From IMG/VR virus record IMGVR_UViG_3300029266_000657, positions 1-41,467 of that record: DNA of 41,467 nt. The stretch is one strand, 5' to 3'. The notes below the pieces were generated by a model, which saw only the letters and a list, made by a program, of their open reading frames with translations, was not told where the DNA came from and did not search any database. Below, in pieces: positions 31,569 to 40,548 of this stretch. The first letter of the stretch is position 1. Each line of letters starts with the position of its first letter. The stretch comes from a virus. Position numbers and translations under genes: made by a program.

Positions 31569-31581
31569 ATATAAATATCAA
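31568..31581 (-). promoter_or_regulatory. Recurrent intergenic element, copy 14, overlapping a start codon
   Basis: Exact TTGATATTTATATA on the coding strand; its last A is the first base of the ATG of the 95-residue gene. Confidence 0.35.
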
Positions 31582-31589
31582 CCTAATTA

Positions 31590-32846
31590 TTAAAATGAGC
31601 CTCCATCAATTGCAATAAGACTTCCTGTAAAGTTAGGATAGCCTCCTGTTGCTCTTAGCTGATCTGCATATAGATCACCTCGCAAAGTTACATTACCATT
31701 TATATCTAATTCAAAGTCATTAGCTCCAGTAAAAGCTACATCTGAGTTTATTGCAAATCTAAACTGGTTTACGTCTACACCCATAACCCATCTTTGAGTT
31801 GCCGTTGGGTTTTGGAATATCAATCTTCTATCTGCATCTCCAGTTCCTGCTCTGGTATTTCCTATTAAAACATAATTACTGTCAACTGTCAATACAGCAC
31901 TGTTTGTAATTTCAAATTGTTCGGCTTTGATTATAGCAATATCTTGTATGGCTCCTTCTAAACTACCAATTCCAAAGTTCATAGAAGATTTTGTAGACGA
32001 ACCATCTTCAGAAACACCATCAACAACACCTCTAATTCTCATGGCTGTAGCATCTTCTCTTGATCGCACTCTACCAATAGATTCATCTTCCCATGTTATG
32101 GTACCTAATACATCTCCTGCAGATGCTGTTGTCGGTAATTCAAATGTACCTGGAGAATACGTTAATACTATTTCTGATCCTGACGTTTCCGCTACCACTT
32201 CAGCACCTACAGCTCTACCTGCAAATTTCTTTGTTATGATCTTTCCGTTTGCAAACTCCATCTCCTTAGTACCGTCATCAGATCTGAATTTAATCGAATC
32301 AGCTTTAAAATCTATGTCATCAGTAGGTGATGTTGTTTTAAAACCTAACCTACCAGATCTAGATACAAACATGAATGTTTTTTCAGAATTTGATCCAATA
32401 GCTCCTGATCCAATATTTTCTTTTGGTTTAGATATGCTCCACTCTCCTTCTTGGTTAAATCCTAGTTGAAGAGAACCTGTTACTTGTCTAGGCCCTACTG
32501 ATGAAGTACCATCATGATCTACATCATAATATCTAGAATGAGTGAAGTTTCCATTTGATTCTGAGATTGGCACGATCAATGTAAAAGATCCTGTTGATGT
32601 AATGTTTCCGTAAAACGCTAAAGATTCTGCTACTGATACTGATACAAATGATGATGTGAATATAGTAACTGCGTTTGCTACTGATTGTGTAAAGTTACCT
32701 GACATTGAAACATTGTTTGCCGGATTTGATCCAACGAACACCGCATGACCTGATGTACTACCTGTAGTACTACTTCCTGTTGGAGAATGTATACTTGTTG
32801 TCGTAAATAAAATTGATCCTGATGTAAATATTATATTTTGTGGCAT
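31590..32846 (-). CDS. Fibre-type structural protein, 418 residues
   Basis: A beta-rich, Ser/Thr/Gly protein (SGSILFTTTSIHSPTGSSTT; GNFTQSVANAVTIFTSSFVS) that follows the large S74 fibre with a TAATG overlap, so the two are translated together. A central part (SEKTFMFVSRSGRLGFKTTS) and a late FELDINGNVTLRGDLYADQL resemble shaft and collar units of phage fibres. The end (GGYPNFTGSLIAIDGGSF) parallels the short endings of neighbouring fibre genes (NTLTGGTF). It has no chaperone domain. Likely a second fibre segment or partner of the 1506-residue protein; the pairing is inferred from overlap and order. Confidence 0.78.
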   Translation of the reverse strand: MPQNIIFTSGSILFTTTSIHSPTGSSTTGSTSGHAVFVGSNPANNVSMSGNFTQSVANAVTIFTSSFVSVSVAESLAFYGNITSTGSFTLIVPISESNGNFTHSRYYDVDHDGTSSVGPRQVTGSLQLGFNQEGEWSISKPKENIGSGAIGSNSEKTFMFVSRSGRLGFKTTSPTDDIDFKADSIKFRSDDGTKEMEFANGKIITKKFAGRAVGAEVVAETSGSEIVLTYSPGTFELPTTASAGDVLGTITWEDESIGRVRSREDATAMRIRGVVDGVSEDGSSTKSSMNFGIGSLEGAIQDIAIIKAEQFEITNSAVLTVDSNYVLIGNTRAGTGDADRRLIFQNPTATQRWVMGVDVNQFRFAINSDVAFTGANDFELDINGNVTLRGDLYADQLRATGGYPNFTGSLIAIDGGSF

Positions 32847-35800
32847 TATCGTTTCTCCAAGATAGCTATTCGTTCTTTAAGATCATCTATCATTTTCTGC
32901 TGATCCTGTACGGACTTAACAAGTAGAGGCACCATAGTAAGATAGTCCATAACCATAGGGTTTGATTTAGGTTCATCATTTACTTCTTCGTTTCCTGTTA
33001 CTGCATCTGGGAATACTTCTGCTACTTCCTGTGCAATAAATCCTGATACTCTCATACCTCCTTTAGACATTGGAGTTTCTTTCCACTCAAAGTCTCTTAC
33101 ACGTATTCCCATAAGATGGTCAAGTGTAAGTACAGTATCAGTTATATCCTGCTTAAGTCTTCTATCAGAAACAGTATCTATCTTTATAGCGTTTTTGTAA
33201 TTGTTATGGTCTTTACGTATACCTCCAGCATAATGGTCTGTTAATTTGTAAGGTCCTAGTCCCCATTCTTTATGAAAACATGATAAGTAAAACACATTTG
33301 CTAGACCGCAGTCTGTGTGTGATGTTTGGAGCGTCTGGTTGAATGGCTGGTTTACTTGGTAATATGCAGCGTCACCAGCAATAGTACAGTTTAAAGCTGG
33401 TGGAGTGTTTACGTTACCAGTATGCTGTCCTGGGAAGCCACCTTTTATAGGAGCATTTCTAGGTATTGATGACACACCAATCTTTACACCATGTCCTGCT
33501 CCTGCTTGCGCACAATCAAAGCCGTCGCTTCCCAGTTTATTTGGATCTGCCATCTTATTAAATATAGCAGCATAAACCATTCCTCTTTCAGCTTCAAAGT
33601 CACTGTCTATAAGTCCAGCAGATCCTGGTGGACAATCCATTGAGTTGAAGCCATTAACGAGCAGCCATGCCGTTTCATCGTTAACACCTGCATATGAATT
33701 CCAGTTTGTGCCTATACCAGTTGGCGTTGTTGGATTAAACAATGGAGGGCCAATTGTTGTTGTACATGGAATATAAGAAAACGATTTTAATGCATTCGAA
33801 CCTTGTGCACCGTGATATGGATTGAATCCAACGTGACCTGCAGTTCCTTTTACAAGATCACCTGAAGTCATACAGTGAGAACCACCACCTCCTGAAGAGT
33901 TCTCTCTTATATAACTTATCTCACCTGTAACAATATTATACTTCATTGTATGAAATGCGTCGGCTTCTTTAAGACTATAGTAAAATAAGTCGTTGTTTGC
34001 TTTTATTTGTATACCACCATGAGTTGTTAATAGCGATTGCGTGAAATGCGTTAAAGCATTGGGTATAAAACTAAACCCTTCAGCACCATCAGATATCTCA
34101 AGGACGTTATCTTTTGTTCCTAAGTTTCTTATTTTAAAAACGTCTAATGCTGTTCTTTCGACAGTTGCAAAGTCTGTAGAAGTTCCTTTCCAGAAATGGC
34201 CGTAACCATCACTTTGTGTTATCCAAAACTCACCCATCTGTAAAGATGCTGTAGCTGTATGGTTACCTAGATTGTCACCACTAGAACCTCCTGCACTAGT
34301 TGCAGTTGAAATTGTAATTGAATCATTTGTAGCATTAGATGAAAGAGTTACGTTTGCACCACCTATAAATACTATTTGGTCAGTAGTTGAATTTGCAACA
34401 AGATTGTTTTGAGCAGCGTGAACTGTTACGCCTGAGTGAGTTGTTGCAACTGTTGCAAATATGTTTTGCGAAGAAACATTTGAGATATATGTGTTTAAAT
34501 ATGCAGCAGACATAGATATATTTATCTCGCCAGTAACATCAAGTGATGTTGTTATACCTCCTGCTCCTAAAATCTTCATTGCCTGGTTACACGCTGTTGC
34601 AGTATTTGTTACTCCTCCATCAACACCAAATGTTCCATAACTTGTTTTACATATATTGCCTACACCTATTGTCATCTGATCTGCTGCTGAAGATAATGTT
34701 ACATTAGCTCCACCTACGAATGTAAAAGTATCTGTTGAATTGTCAGCGTCTTGTGATGCTTGAGCTGCGTGAGGTGTTACGCCTGAGTGAGTTATTGCAA
34801 ATGTTTTAAATAAGTCTTGATCCGGAGTTCCTGCATTATTCAATCCGAATGATGAAGTTGTCTTTAGTTCGCCAGTAACTTCATTCCATGTAACTATTCT
34901 AGATTGAGAAGCTGCAGGAAGACAAGGCAGATATACTGAACCTGATATTATCCAGCTGTCATTACAATCTTGTCCGAATAATCCAGGGCCTGACATTGTA
35001 ATTGGTCCGCCTGCAGTTATAGGTCCAGATAAAGATACAGGTCCAGATATTGTTGTGTTACCTCCAAATACATTAGGACCACTAGAGCTCATGCCTCCAC
35101 TAAATGTTGCTGGTCCGTTAAAGTTTACAGTTGAACTAAATGTTGTAGGTCCTGAGAATGATGTTGAAGTAAAGTAATTAGGACCACTAGCACTTAGACC
35201 ACCACTGAATGTTGCAGGGCCAGTTGCTGTTACAGTGTTTGTAACTATATTTGTAAATGTAGCTGTTAATTCATTTTTCCACGGGACATGAGGTACTACT
35301 GCTGTATAATTTGCTATGTCTCCATAATCATTGTAGAATTCAAACTTAAAGTCTAATGAATCATATGCTGCAACATTACATTTTACAGTAGGAAATATTA
35401 CGTCCCATGTTCCTGGAGTAAATCCTTTTCTTTCCCAAGGCTTTATAGATATATCCCATAAGTACCAGACACCTGAGTCTATTTTGAACTTAGGCTTACC
35501 TCCTTCTGTACCATCTGCCTTGAATATAAATTTCTTACCTATTTCTCGTTCGTTGTTATTATAATCATAATCAACTTGTTTTTTCTTTACTGCAACGTCC
35601 TCTATTAGTCCTATGAACTTTCCAAAGTCATCACCTCCATCAGTAAATGCAGAACCTGACATATATACTGATATCTTTGGCTCTTCTATTGCATTGTTAA
35701 ATGTAGGTGTCCATGAAGGTATCTGTGTTTTTTGAGATACGGATTTGAATGACAATTCATACCATTGGTTTTCATAAAATGATGCTGTGTTAGAACCTGA

Positions 35801-37366
35801 TGGTTCGAACAGCCAGTATGCTGTATCGTCTAAATTAAGTGCTTGCTGATTGTCACCTATTATAACACAGTCTTGTACAGGAGGATTTTCTGCAGATGTC
35901 TGCTGTTTGTATATACCTATCGACGGTGTGTTTGTACCTACACCAGATGAAGTCCAATATGTTTTAAGAGATGTAGCACCATTATGAGCAATTCCTTGAA
36001 CTGAAAAATCTCCTATAGGTGATCTATGTTTTTCGTGGTCTTTTCTATATAAAAGCTCTTGTGCAAATACAGCATTGTCTGATGCCATTACCCAATCAAA
36101 TGGAGCTTGCTCGTTTTTCATATAACATTTTACCCTAGTAACGTCTCCAGTTAGAGGTTCTAAGTTGTTGAATGTTACTTGTGCGTATGATGTATTTAGT
36201 GGACCACCGTTTGCACTACTTGTCTGCATACTATAACTAGTAGGAGCTTGAGACCACATAAGTTCAAAGTTAGAGTCAGAAAATTCAAAATGTTCAAATG
36301 ATTGATAAGTTGCTGATGTATTTCCTTGTATTGTAGTGTGAGGTGATGATGTTCTTATTTCAAATGGAGAAATAACTTCTTCTACCATCGTAACATATGC
36401 ACCTGTAACGAACGATCTTGTAACTACTGTAGATGTTGGGTGTAAGTATGATATGTCTTCTAATAATCCATCACCTTCTTCTTCAGGTGCAAATACAGGA
36501 TTTGTATTAGGGTCGTGATGTGATGTATATCCTAAGAATGAGCCTGGCCTAGGAACTTGAGGATCTCTAACAATTATAATACCACCTTCCATATCTTTTG
36601 TAAAACCTCCAAAGTCAATAAAGTTTGTACCTTGAGGTTTTGCTGTAACAAAGAACTTGTCACCTGATTTTCTATATGAAATTTTAGTAGTTGTATTAGC
36701 GCCTTCTATTTCTGCAGCGTATCCATCTGATGAAAGTATATAGCTTGAAGTAGGATTACCTGTCCAATAACCTGTATTTGTTGAGCCTGATAATTCTTGA
36801 TTGTGAGTAAGATGGTAAAAAGGTTTAAGTATTTCCTCGATTTTTATAGCAGGCCTAGATGTTTCACTATATAATACAGGTGATTTATTAGATGTTCCAG
36901 GTTTGCATGTAAATATTCTAGTCCATCTAAAATTAGGTACACCTCGATATGCTGGTGGTATAGGTGTTCCATCAGGTGCTTGAGATGCTACACCTATTAA
37001 TGTTACGATAGTATCTCCAGGAGGAGTATTAGATGCAACGTCTACTGAAATTACTTTAGTATCTAATTCATCACCTAACCCGTATACTTGTGATTTTAGT
37101 AACTGTCCATTAGAATCTACAACCTCTACTAGTATCTCCGAATTAACAAGCATTGTGTCAGCTGTACCTCGCAGACCTATGAAGTTTCTACCTCCAGTAA
37201 ATGTAAATGAAAGATCGTAATCTAAGCGAAAGTAATTGCTAGACTTGTCGTCGAAGTCTTCAAAGTATACTTCTCTGTTATATAAATCTTGAAAGAAATA
37301 TTGACCTACAGTCGTTTCGACTTGCAGTCTTTCTATTCTATTTGATGTGTTGTTTCTTGATGCCAT
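32846..37366 (-). CDS. Giant tail fibre/appendage with C-terminal S74 chaperone
   Basis: The largest protein here, 1506 residues. The N-terminal ~180 residues are a beta domain (FFQDLYNREVYFEDFDDKSS) probably bound to the baseplate. A long mixed region follows, then (roughly residues 710-800) a Gly-Pro-Thr-Phe-Ser shaft of units such as GPATFSGG, SGPNYF and SGPTTF. Two copies of a HSGVT-x-HAAQ unit with GGANVTLSS come next. The last 108 residues match the S74 intramolecular chaperone: SDRRLKQDITD with candidate cut site Ser1400, the FEWKE segment, GFIAQEVAEVFPDAV, and a coiled-coil end (MIDDLKERIAILEKR). Such chaperones fold trimeric fibres and cut themselves off. Ribosome binding site GGGAATAA; a recurrent element lies 18 bases upstream. 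Confidence 0.87.
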   Translation of the reverse strand: MASRNNTSNRIERLQVETTVGQYFFQDLYNREVYFEDFDDKSSNYFRLDYDLSFTFTGGRNFIGLRGTADTMLVNSEILVEVVDSNGQLLKSQVYGLGDELDTKVISVDVASNTPPGDTIVTLIGVASQAPDGTPIPPAYRGVPNFRWTRIFTCKPGTSNKSPVLYSETSRPAIKIEEILKPFYHLTHNQELSGSTNTGYWTGNPTSSYILSSDGYAAEIEGANTTTKISYRKSGDKFFVTAKPQGTNFIDFGGFTKDMEGGIIIVRDPQVPRPGSFLGYTSHHDPNTNPVFAPEEEGDGLLEDISYLHPTSTVVTRSFVTGAYVTMVEEVISPFEIRTSSPHTTIQGNTSATYQSFEHFEFSDSNFELMWSQAPTSYSMQTSSANGGPLNTSYAQVTFNNLEPLTGDVTRVKCYMKNEQAPFDWVMASDNAVFAQELLYRKDHEKHRSPIGDFSVQGIAHNGATSLKTYWTSSGVGTNTPSIGIYKQQTSAENPPVQDCVIIGDNQQALNLDDTAYWLFEPSGSNTASFYENQWYELSFKSVSQKTQIPSWTPTFNNAIEEPKISVYMSGSAFTDGGDDFGKFIGLIEDVAVKKKQVDYDYNNNEREIGKKFIFKADGTEGGKPKFKIDSGVWYLWDISIKPWERKGFTPGTWDVIFPTVKCNVAAYDSLDFKFEFYNDYGDIANYTAVVPHVPWKNELTATFTNIVTNTVTATGPATFSGGLSASGPNYFTSTSFSGPTTFSSTVNFNGPATFSGGMSSSGPNVFGGNTTISGPVSLSGPITAGGPITMSGPGLFGQDCNDSWIISGSVYLPCLPAASQSRIVTWNEVTGELKTTSSFGLNNAGTPDQDLFKTFAITHSGVTPHAAQASQDADNSTDTFTFVGGANVTLSSAADQMTIGVGNICKTSYGTFGVDGGVTNTATACNQAMKILGAGGITTSLDVTGEINISMSAAYLNTYISNVSSQNIFATVATTHSGVTVHAAQNNLVANSTTDQIVFIGGANVTLSSNATNDSITISTATSAGGSSGDNLGNHTATASLQMGEFWITQSDGYGHFWKGTSTDFATVERTALDVFKIRNLGTKDNVLEISDGAEGFSFIPNALTHFTQSLLTTHGGIQIKANNDLFYYSLKEADAFHTMKYNIVTGEISYIRENSSGGGGSHCMTSGDLVKGTAGHVGFNPYHGAQGSNALKSFSYIPCTTTIGPPLFNPTTPTGIGTNWNSYAGVNDETAWLLVNGFNSMDCPPGSAGLIDSDFEAERGMVYAAIFNKMADPNKLGSDGFDCAQAGAGHGVKIGVSSIPRNAPIKGGFPGQHTGNVNTPPALNCTIAGDAAYYQVNQPFNQTLQTSHTDCGLANVFYLSCFHKEWGLGPYKLTDHYAGGIRKDHNNYKNAIKIDTVSDRRLKQDITDTVLTLDHLMGIRVRDFEWKETPMSKGGMRVSGFIAQEVAEVFPDAVTGNEEVNDEPKSNPMVMDYLTMVPLLVKSVQDQQKMIDDLKERIAILEKR
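34424..34442 (-). repeat. Direct repeat within the S74 fibre, copy 1
   Basis: A 19-base sequence encoding part of the HSGVT-x-HAAQ unit, repeated exactly at 34775-34793 within longer similar flanks. It marks duplication of a ~120-residue fibre domain. Confidence 0.7.
34775..34793 (-). repeat. Direct repeat within the S74 fibre, copy 2
   Basis: Partner of the repeat at 34424-34442, about 350 bases apart; both encode the start of the duplicated HAAQ / GGANVTLSS domain. Confidence 0.7.
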
Positions 37367-37384
37367 TCATTATTCCCAATATAT

Positions 37385-37398
37385 TATATAAATATCAA
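37385..37398 (-). promoter_or_regulatory. Recurrent intergenic element, copy 15
   Basis: Exact TTGATATTTATATA on the coding strand, 18 bases before the giant fibre ATG; no terminator lies between it and the end of the nuclease gene. Confidence 0.45.
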
Positions 37399-37401
37399 GT
37401 A

Positions 37402-40400
37402 TTAAACAATAACGCGGCTTAAGCCTTTGGATCTACTTATTTCTATTAAGCCGTCAACCATATCTTTCATTATGTCTATATGAGATATAATAACCACAAA
37501 ATCAAATTCATTTTTAAGATAGTCAAATAGCATAGATATGGAATTTATGTTTTCAGAATCAAGATTTCCGAATCCTTCATCGATTGCAAGGAAATTAGGT
37601 CTAGGTAAATTAGATATCTTTATAAGTGCAACTCTAATTGCAAGTGAGCTAATAAATTTTTCCATGCCTGATGTGAGTTCTAAAGGCCATCTGTCTTCAT
37701 CTCCGTATTTTATATAGCTTAATATGTTTTTGCCATCTACATCGAACTCAATTTCAAAATCTACAATCTGAGAAAGTGTGTTGTTTATTTCTTCTTCTAA
37801 ATAAGGTAGCGTTTCTGCAATAATCTCATAAGGTATACCATCACGTCGTATTGCATCTAAATAAAACTCATATGATTTCAACCTAAGTTCCAATTCATGA
37901 GCCTCAGTAATAGTGTTTGTAATGTTAGATATGTTTTGATCTGTTATTGAGACATTGCTGTACGCCTGTTGTATATCTGTTTGGCTTTCGTCTAACTCTA
38001 ATTTTATATTTGCTTTTTCTATTTCTAACTTTTCAATAGATGCGTTAATCTTCTCATTGGCTTTAATCGTCTCCTTGTTCTTATGATACTTCTCTATATC
38101 ACGCTCTACGCCCTTTAATTCAGTTTTCTTTGCGCGTAGGTCAGACTTTCTTTGCTCTGATTTGATAATAATTTCTGATTCATATTGGATAATTGTTACT
38201 TTTTCAGATTCAAGAGTTTTGTATGTATCTATAAGGTTTTTAACGGATGTTGTATCATTTAATACATTGTCAGACGCTGCTTTATCGTTAAGTAATTTAT
38301 TGACAACTATCTTGTCTTCTGTAAGTGATTCTTGAGCCTTCATTGCAGACTTTACAAACTCATTGTCACAACAGTAATTACAGTTGGGATCATATTCATG
38401 TGTATCTAATTTAGATATAAGATCGAGCTTGTTTCTAACGTTAACCTTTATAACTTCTATCTCTCTTACCAATCTAGAGTTATTTTCCTTTTCTATATCT
38501 AAAACTGCTTTTTTAGCAATTAGATTTTTTATATCAATTTTTGATATTTTAGAATCCAACTCGGCTAACTGGTTTTTGTTTGTCTTCTTATAGTTCTTAT
38601 ATTTTTCAAGTTTGTAATTGTATACCTTTATGTCTTGTTCACAATAAGACTTTTTGCTTTCAAGTTTATCTATATCGTTTTCAATTGTTATACTCTTGAG
38701 CTCTTTTACTTTACTGTGTATGTGATTTTCTTTTTTAGTATACTTCTTCTGTATTTCTTTCTTTGCTAAGTCCAGTCTTTGATATGTTGATTCGTAAGTT
38801 TTTAAATTATCTTCTTCATCTATAAGCTGTTGAGAATAATCTGTTTTTCCAAAGTTTCTTAAAAGCACCTGAACTTCTTTTATTTCTTCGTTAGCTAATT
38901 GATACAATTCTTCGAATACAGTTATATCCAAAAACTGAGATAGTAAATCTTTCTTTTCTGTTTGTGACTGGTCTATAAATCCAGTATTGTTATTTTGCAC
39001 AGACATCGATGTTAAAACAAAATCATTATATAAACCTAGATAACCTCTTATGTTTTTATCAGTCTGGGTTCTTTGCTCACCATTAAGAGATATTATGTTA
39101 TCGTCTTCACCAATCATCCAGAAATTAACATCGACTCTAACGTGACCTTTCTTTTCTTTCTTACCTTTTCTTTCAATAAAGTACTGTACGCCATCAATAT
39201 CAAATGAAAGCTTAGAATAAAAGCTTTTCTTTTTATTGTTTAAAACATCGCCTGCTGATTTCGTTCTAGAGCACTTGTGAAATACACAAAACATCAAAGC
39301 ATCTAATATTGCAGACTTACCTGCGTGGTTAGGTGCAAATACACCTATTACATCTCTAAGCTTGCTAAAGTCTATTATGTTATCTTCTCCATAGCTAAAC
39401 ATATTAGAAAATTCAAAAGTTTTTGGAGTCCACCGTACGCCTCTTGATATTTCTGTAGTTGGAAGACTTTTGTTTAATTCTGTGTTTATATTTTTTATAC
39501 GTCTTATAGTTTCATCGTCTGCAGGATGGTTTGTACCTATATATTCTTCTAATAACTCGTTTTGATATTGTACATCTCGTATATCTCTAGTAATAGAACG
39601 TGTTGTTTTGTTTTGAGCGTTGAGCTTGTCATTTTTTATTATTACAATATCAGTAGTTTTACATCTACCTTTTATTTGCTTTATAATATCTTTAAGCTGA
39701 GCTTGTGTTGTGCTTTCTGTTCGTATTCTAACTCTAGGGTATTTAGGTATATTATCTATATTAGGAAGAATACCTTCTTTTACATTTACAGTATAAAAGC
39801 CATGTACGTTTTCAAAGTCTACAAAGCTAGCGTTTCTTTTATCAACATCCCATATAGCACAGCCATGTTTATCAAACGCTTCTCCAAAATTCTGCTGTAT
39901 TAATGAACCTACTTGCAGTATCGTTTCTGACTTATCGTAGAATTGTCTTTTGTGTATATCTCCAAGCATTACCATATCGTAGCCATCAAACATAGACACT
40001 TTTAAATCATCGCTTTCTACTTTATAACCTGCATCTGTATATGACATATCTATCGCACCATGAAATAATGCAACTTTAGTTTCAGCGTCAAATGAATTTG
40101 ATTTTATAAAAGTCTTTGGATCATCAAATATACTAAATATAGCAAAGTGAGTATCTGCTATCTCGTGAACTGCAGAGTCTTTAAGATAGTGAAGTTGAGG
40201 GTGATTGAGTGACTCTATCATAGGTGATAGTGAGTCCAGCCTTGATGAGTTATTTAGATTAGCATCATGATTACCTGTTATAACTATTGTGTGTCTTCTA
40301 TCTGCTAAGTTTTTAAGAAATTCACAGGTTACTTCTATAAGCTCTGGTGATATATCTGTTTTGCTATGTACTACATCTCCTCCAACATAAACTATTGAGT

Positions 40401-40548
40401 TTTTAGGAAGCCTGTCTACTTCTTTATATAATTGTCTAAATACTTTTCTGTATTCTTTATGCCGTTGATAGTTTCTTATATGTATGTCAGCTACATGTAA
40501 TACTTTTTCTAGTTTATCAAATCCTACGTCAATTTTGTTAAAGTCCAA
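37402..40548 (-). CDS. Fused recombination nuclease gp47-gp46 (SbcD/SbcC, Mre11/Rad50 type)
   Basis: A 1048-residue protein that joins two T4 genes. Residues ~1-260 are the phosphodiesterase half with the Mre11 metal motifs: DIH (21-23), GGD (56-58), GNHD (92-95), FHG (162-164) and GDIHK (196-200). Residues ~370-1048 are the ABC ATPase half: a Walker A-like FAPNHAGKSAILDAL near 404-418, where Ala replaces the usual first Gly, then long coiled-coil arms. A zinc hook CNYC (723-726), a signature LTSGMEKF near 958, and Walker B FLAIDEGFGNLD near 986-997 follow. It would process double-strand ends for recombination-dependent replication. Translation starts at a TTG with GGAGATGAAA upstream, overlapping the primase end by 11 bases. 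Confidence 0.92.
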   Translation of the reverse strand: MDFNKIDVGFDKLEKVLHVADIHIRNYQRHKEYRKVFRQLYKEVDRLPKNSIVYVGGDVVHSKTDISPELIEVTCEFLKNLADRRHTIVITGNHDANLNNSSRLDSLSPMIESLNHPQLHYLKDSAVHEIADTHFAIFSIFDDPKTFIKSNSFDAETKVALFHGAIDMSYTDAGYKVESDDLKVSMFDGYDMVMLGDIHKRQFYDKSETILQVGSLIQQNFGEAFDKHGCAIWDVDKRNASFVDFENVHGFYTVNVKEGILPNIDNIPKYPRVRIRTESTTQAQLKDIIKQIKGRCKTTDIVIIKNDKLNAQNKTTRSITRDIRDVQYQNELLEEYIGTNHPADDETIRRIKNINTELNKSLPTTEISRGVRWTPKTFEFSNMFSYGEDNIIDFSKLRDVIGVFAPNHAGKSAILDALMFCVFHKCSRTKSAGDVLNNKKKSFYSKLSFDIDGVQYFIERKGKKEKKGHVRVDVNFWMIGEDDNIISLNGEQRTQTDKNIRGYLGLYNDFVLTSMSVQNNNTGFIDQSQTEKKDLLSQFLDITVFEELYQLANEEIKEVQVLLRNFGKTDYSQQLIDEEDNLKTYESTYQRLDLAKKEIQKKYTKKENHIHSKVKELKSITIENDIDKLESKKSYCEQDIKVYNYKLEKYKNYKKTNKNQLAELDSKISKIDIKNLIAKKAVLDIEKENNSRLVREIEVIKVNVRNKLDLISKLDTHEYDPNCNYCCDNEFVKSAMKAQESLTEDKIVVNKLLNDKAASDNVLNDTTSVKNLIDTYKTLESEKVTIIQYESEIIIKSEQRKSDLRAKKTELKGVERDIEKYHKNKETIKANEKINASIEKLEIEKANIKLELDESQTDIQQAYSNVSITDQNISNITNTITEAHELELRLKSYEFYLDAIRRDGIPYEIIAETLPYLEEEINNTLSQIVDFEIEFDVDGKNILSYIKYGDEDRWPLELTSGMEKFISSLAIRVALIKISNLPRPNFLAIDEGFGNLDSENINSISMLFDYLKNEFDFVVIISHIDIMKDMVDGLIEISRSKGLSRVIV

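Noticed and set aside
1743-37398. Could the recurring AT-rich elements be a CRISPR array or an insertion-sequence remnant?
   Set aside because: Copies are scattered one per gap, without uniform spacing, spacers or associated genes.
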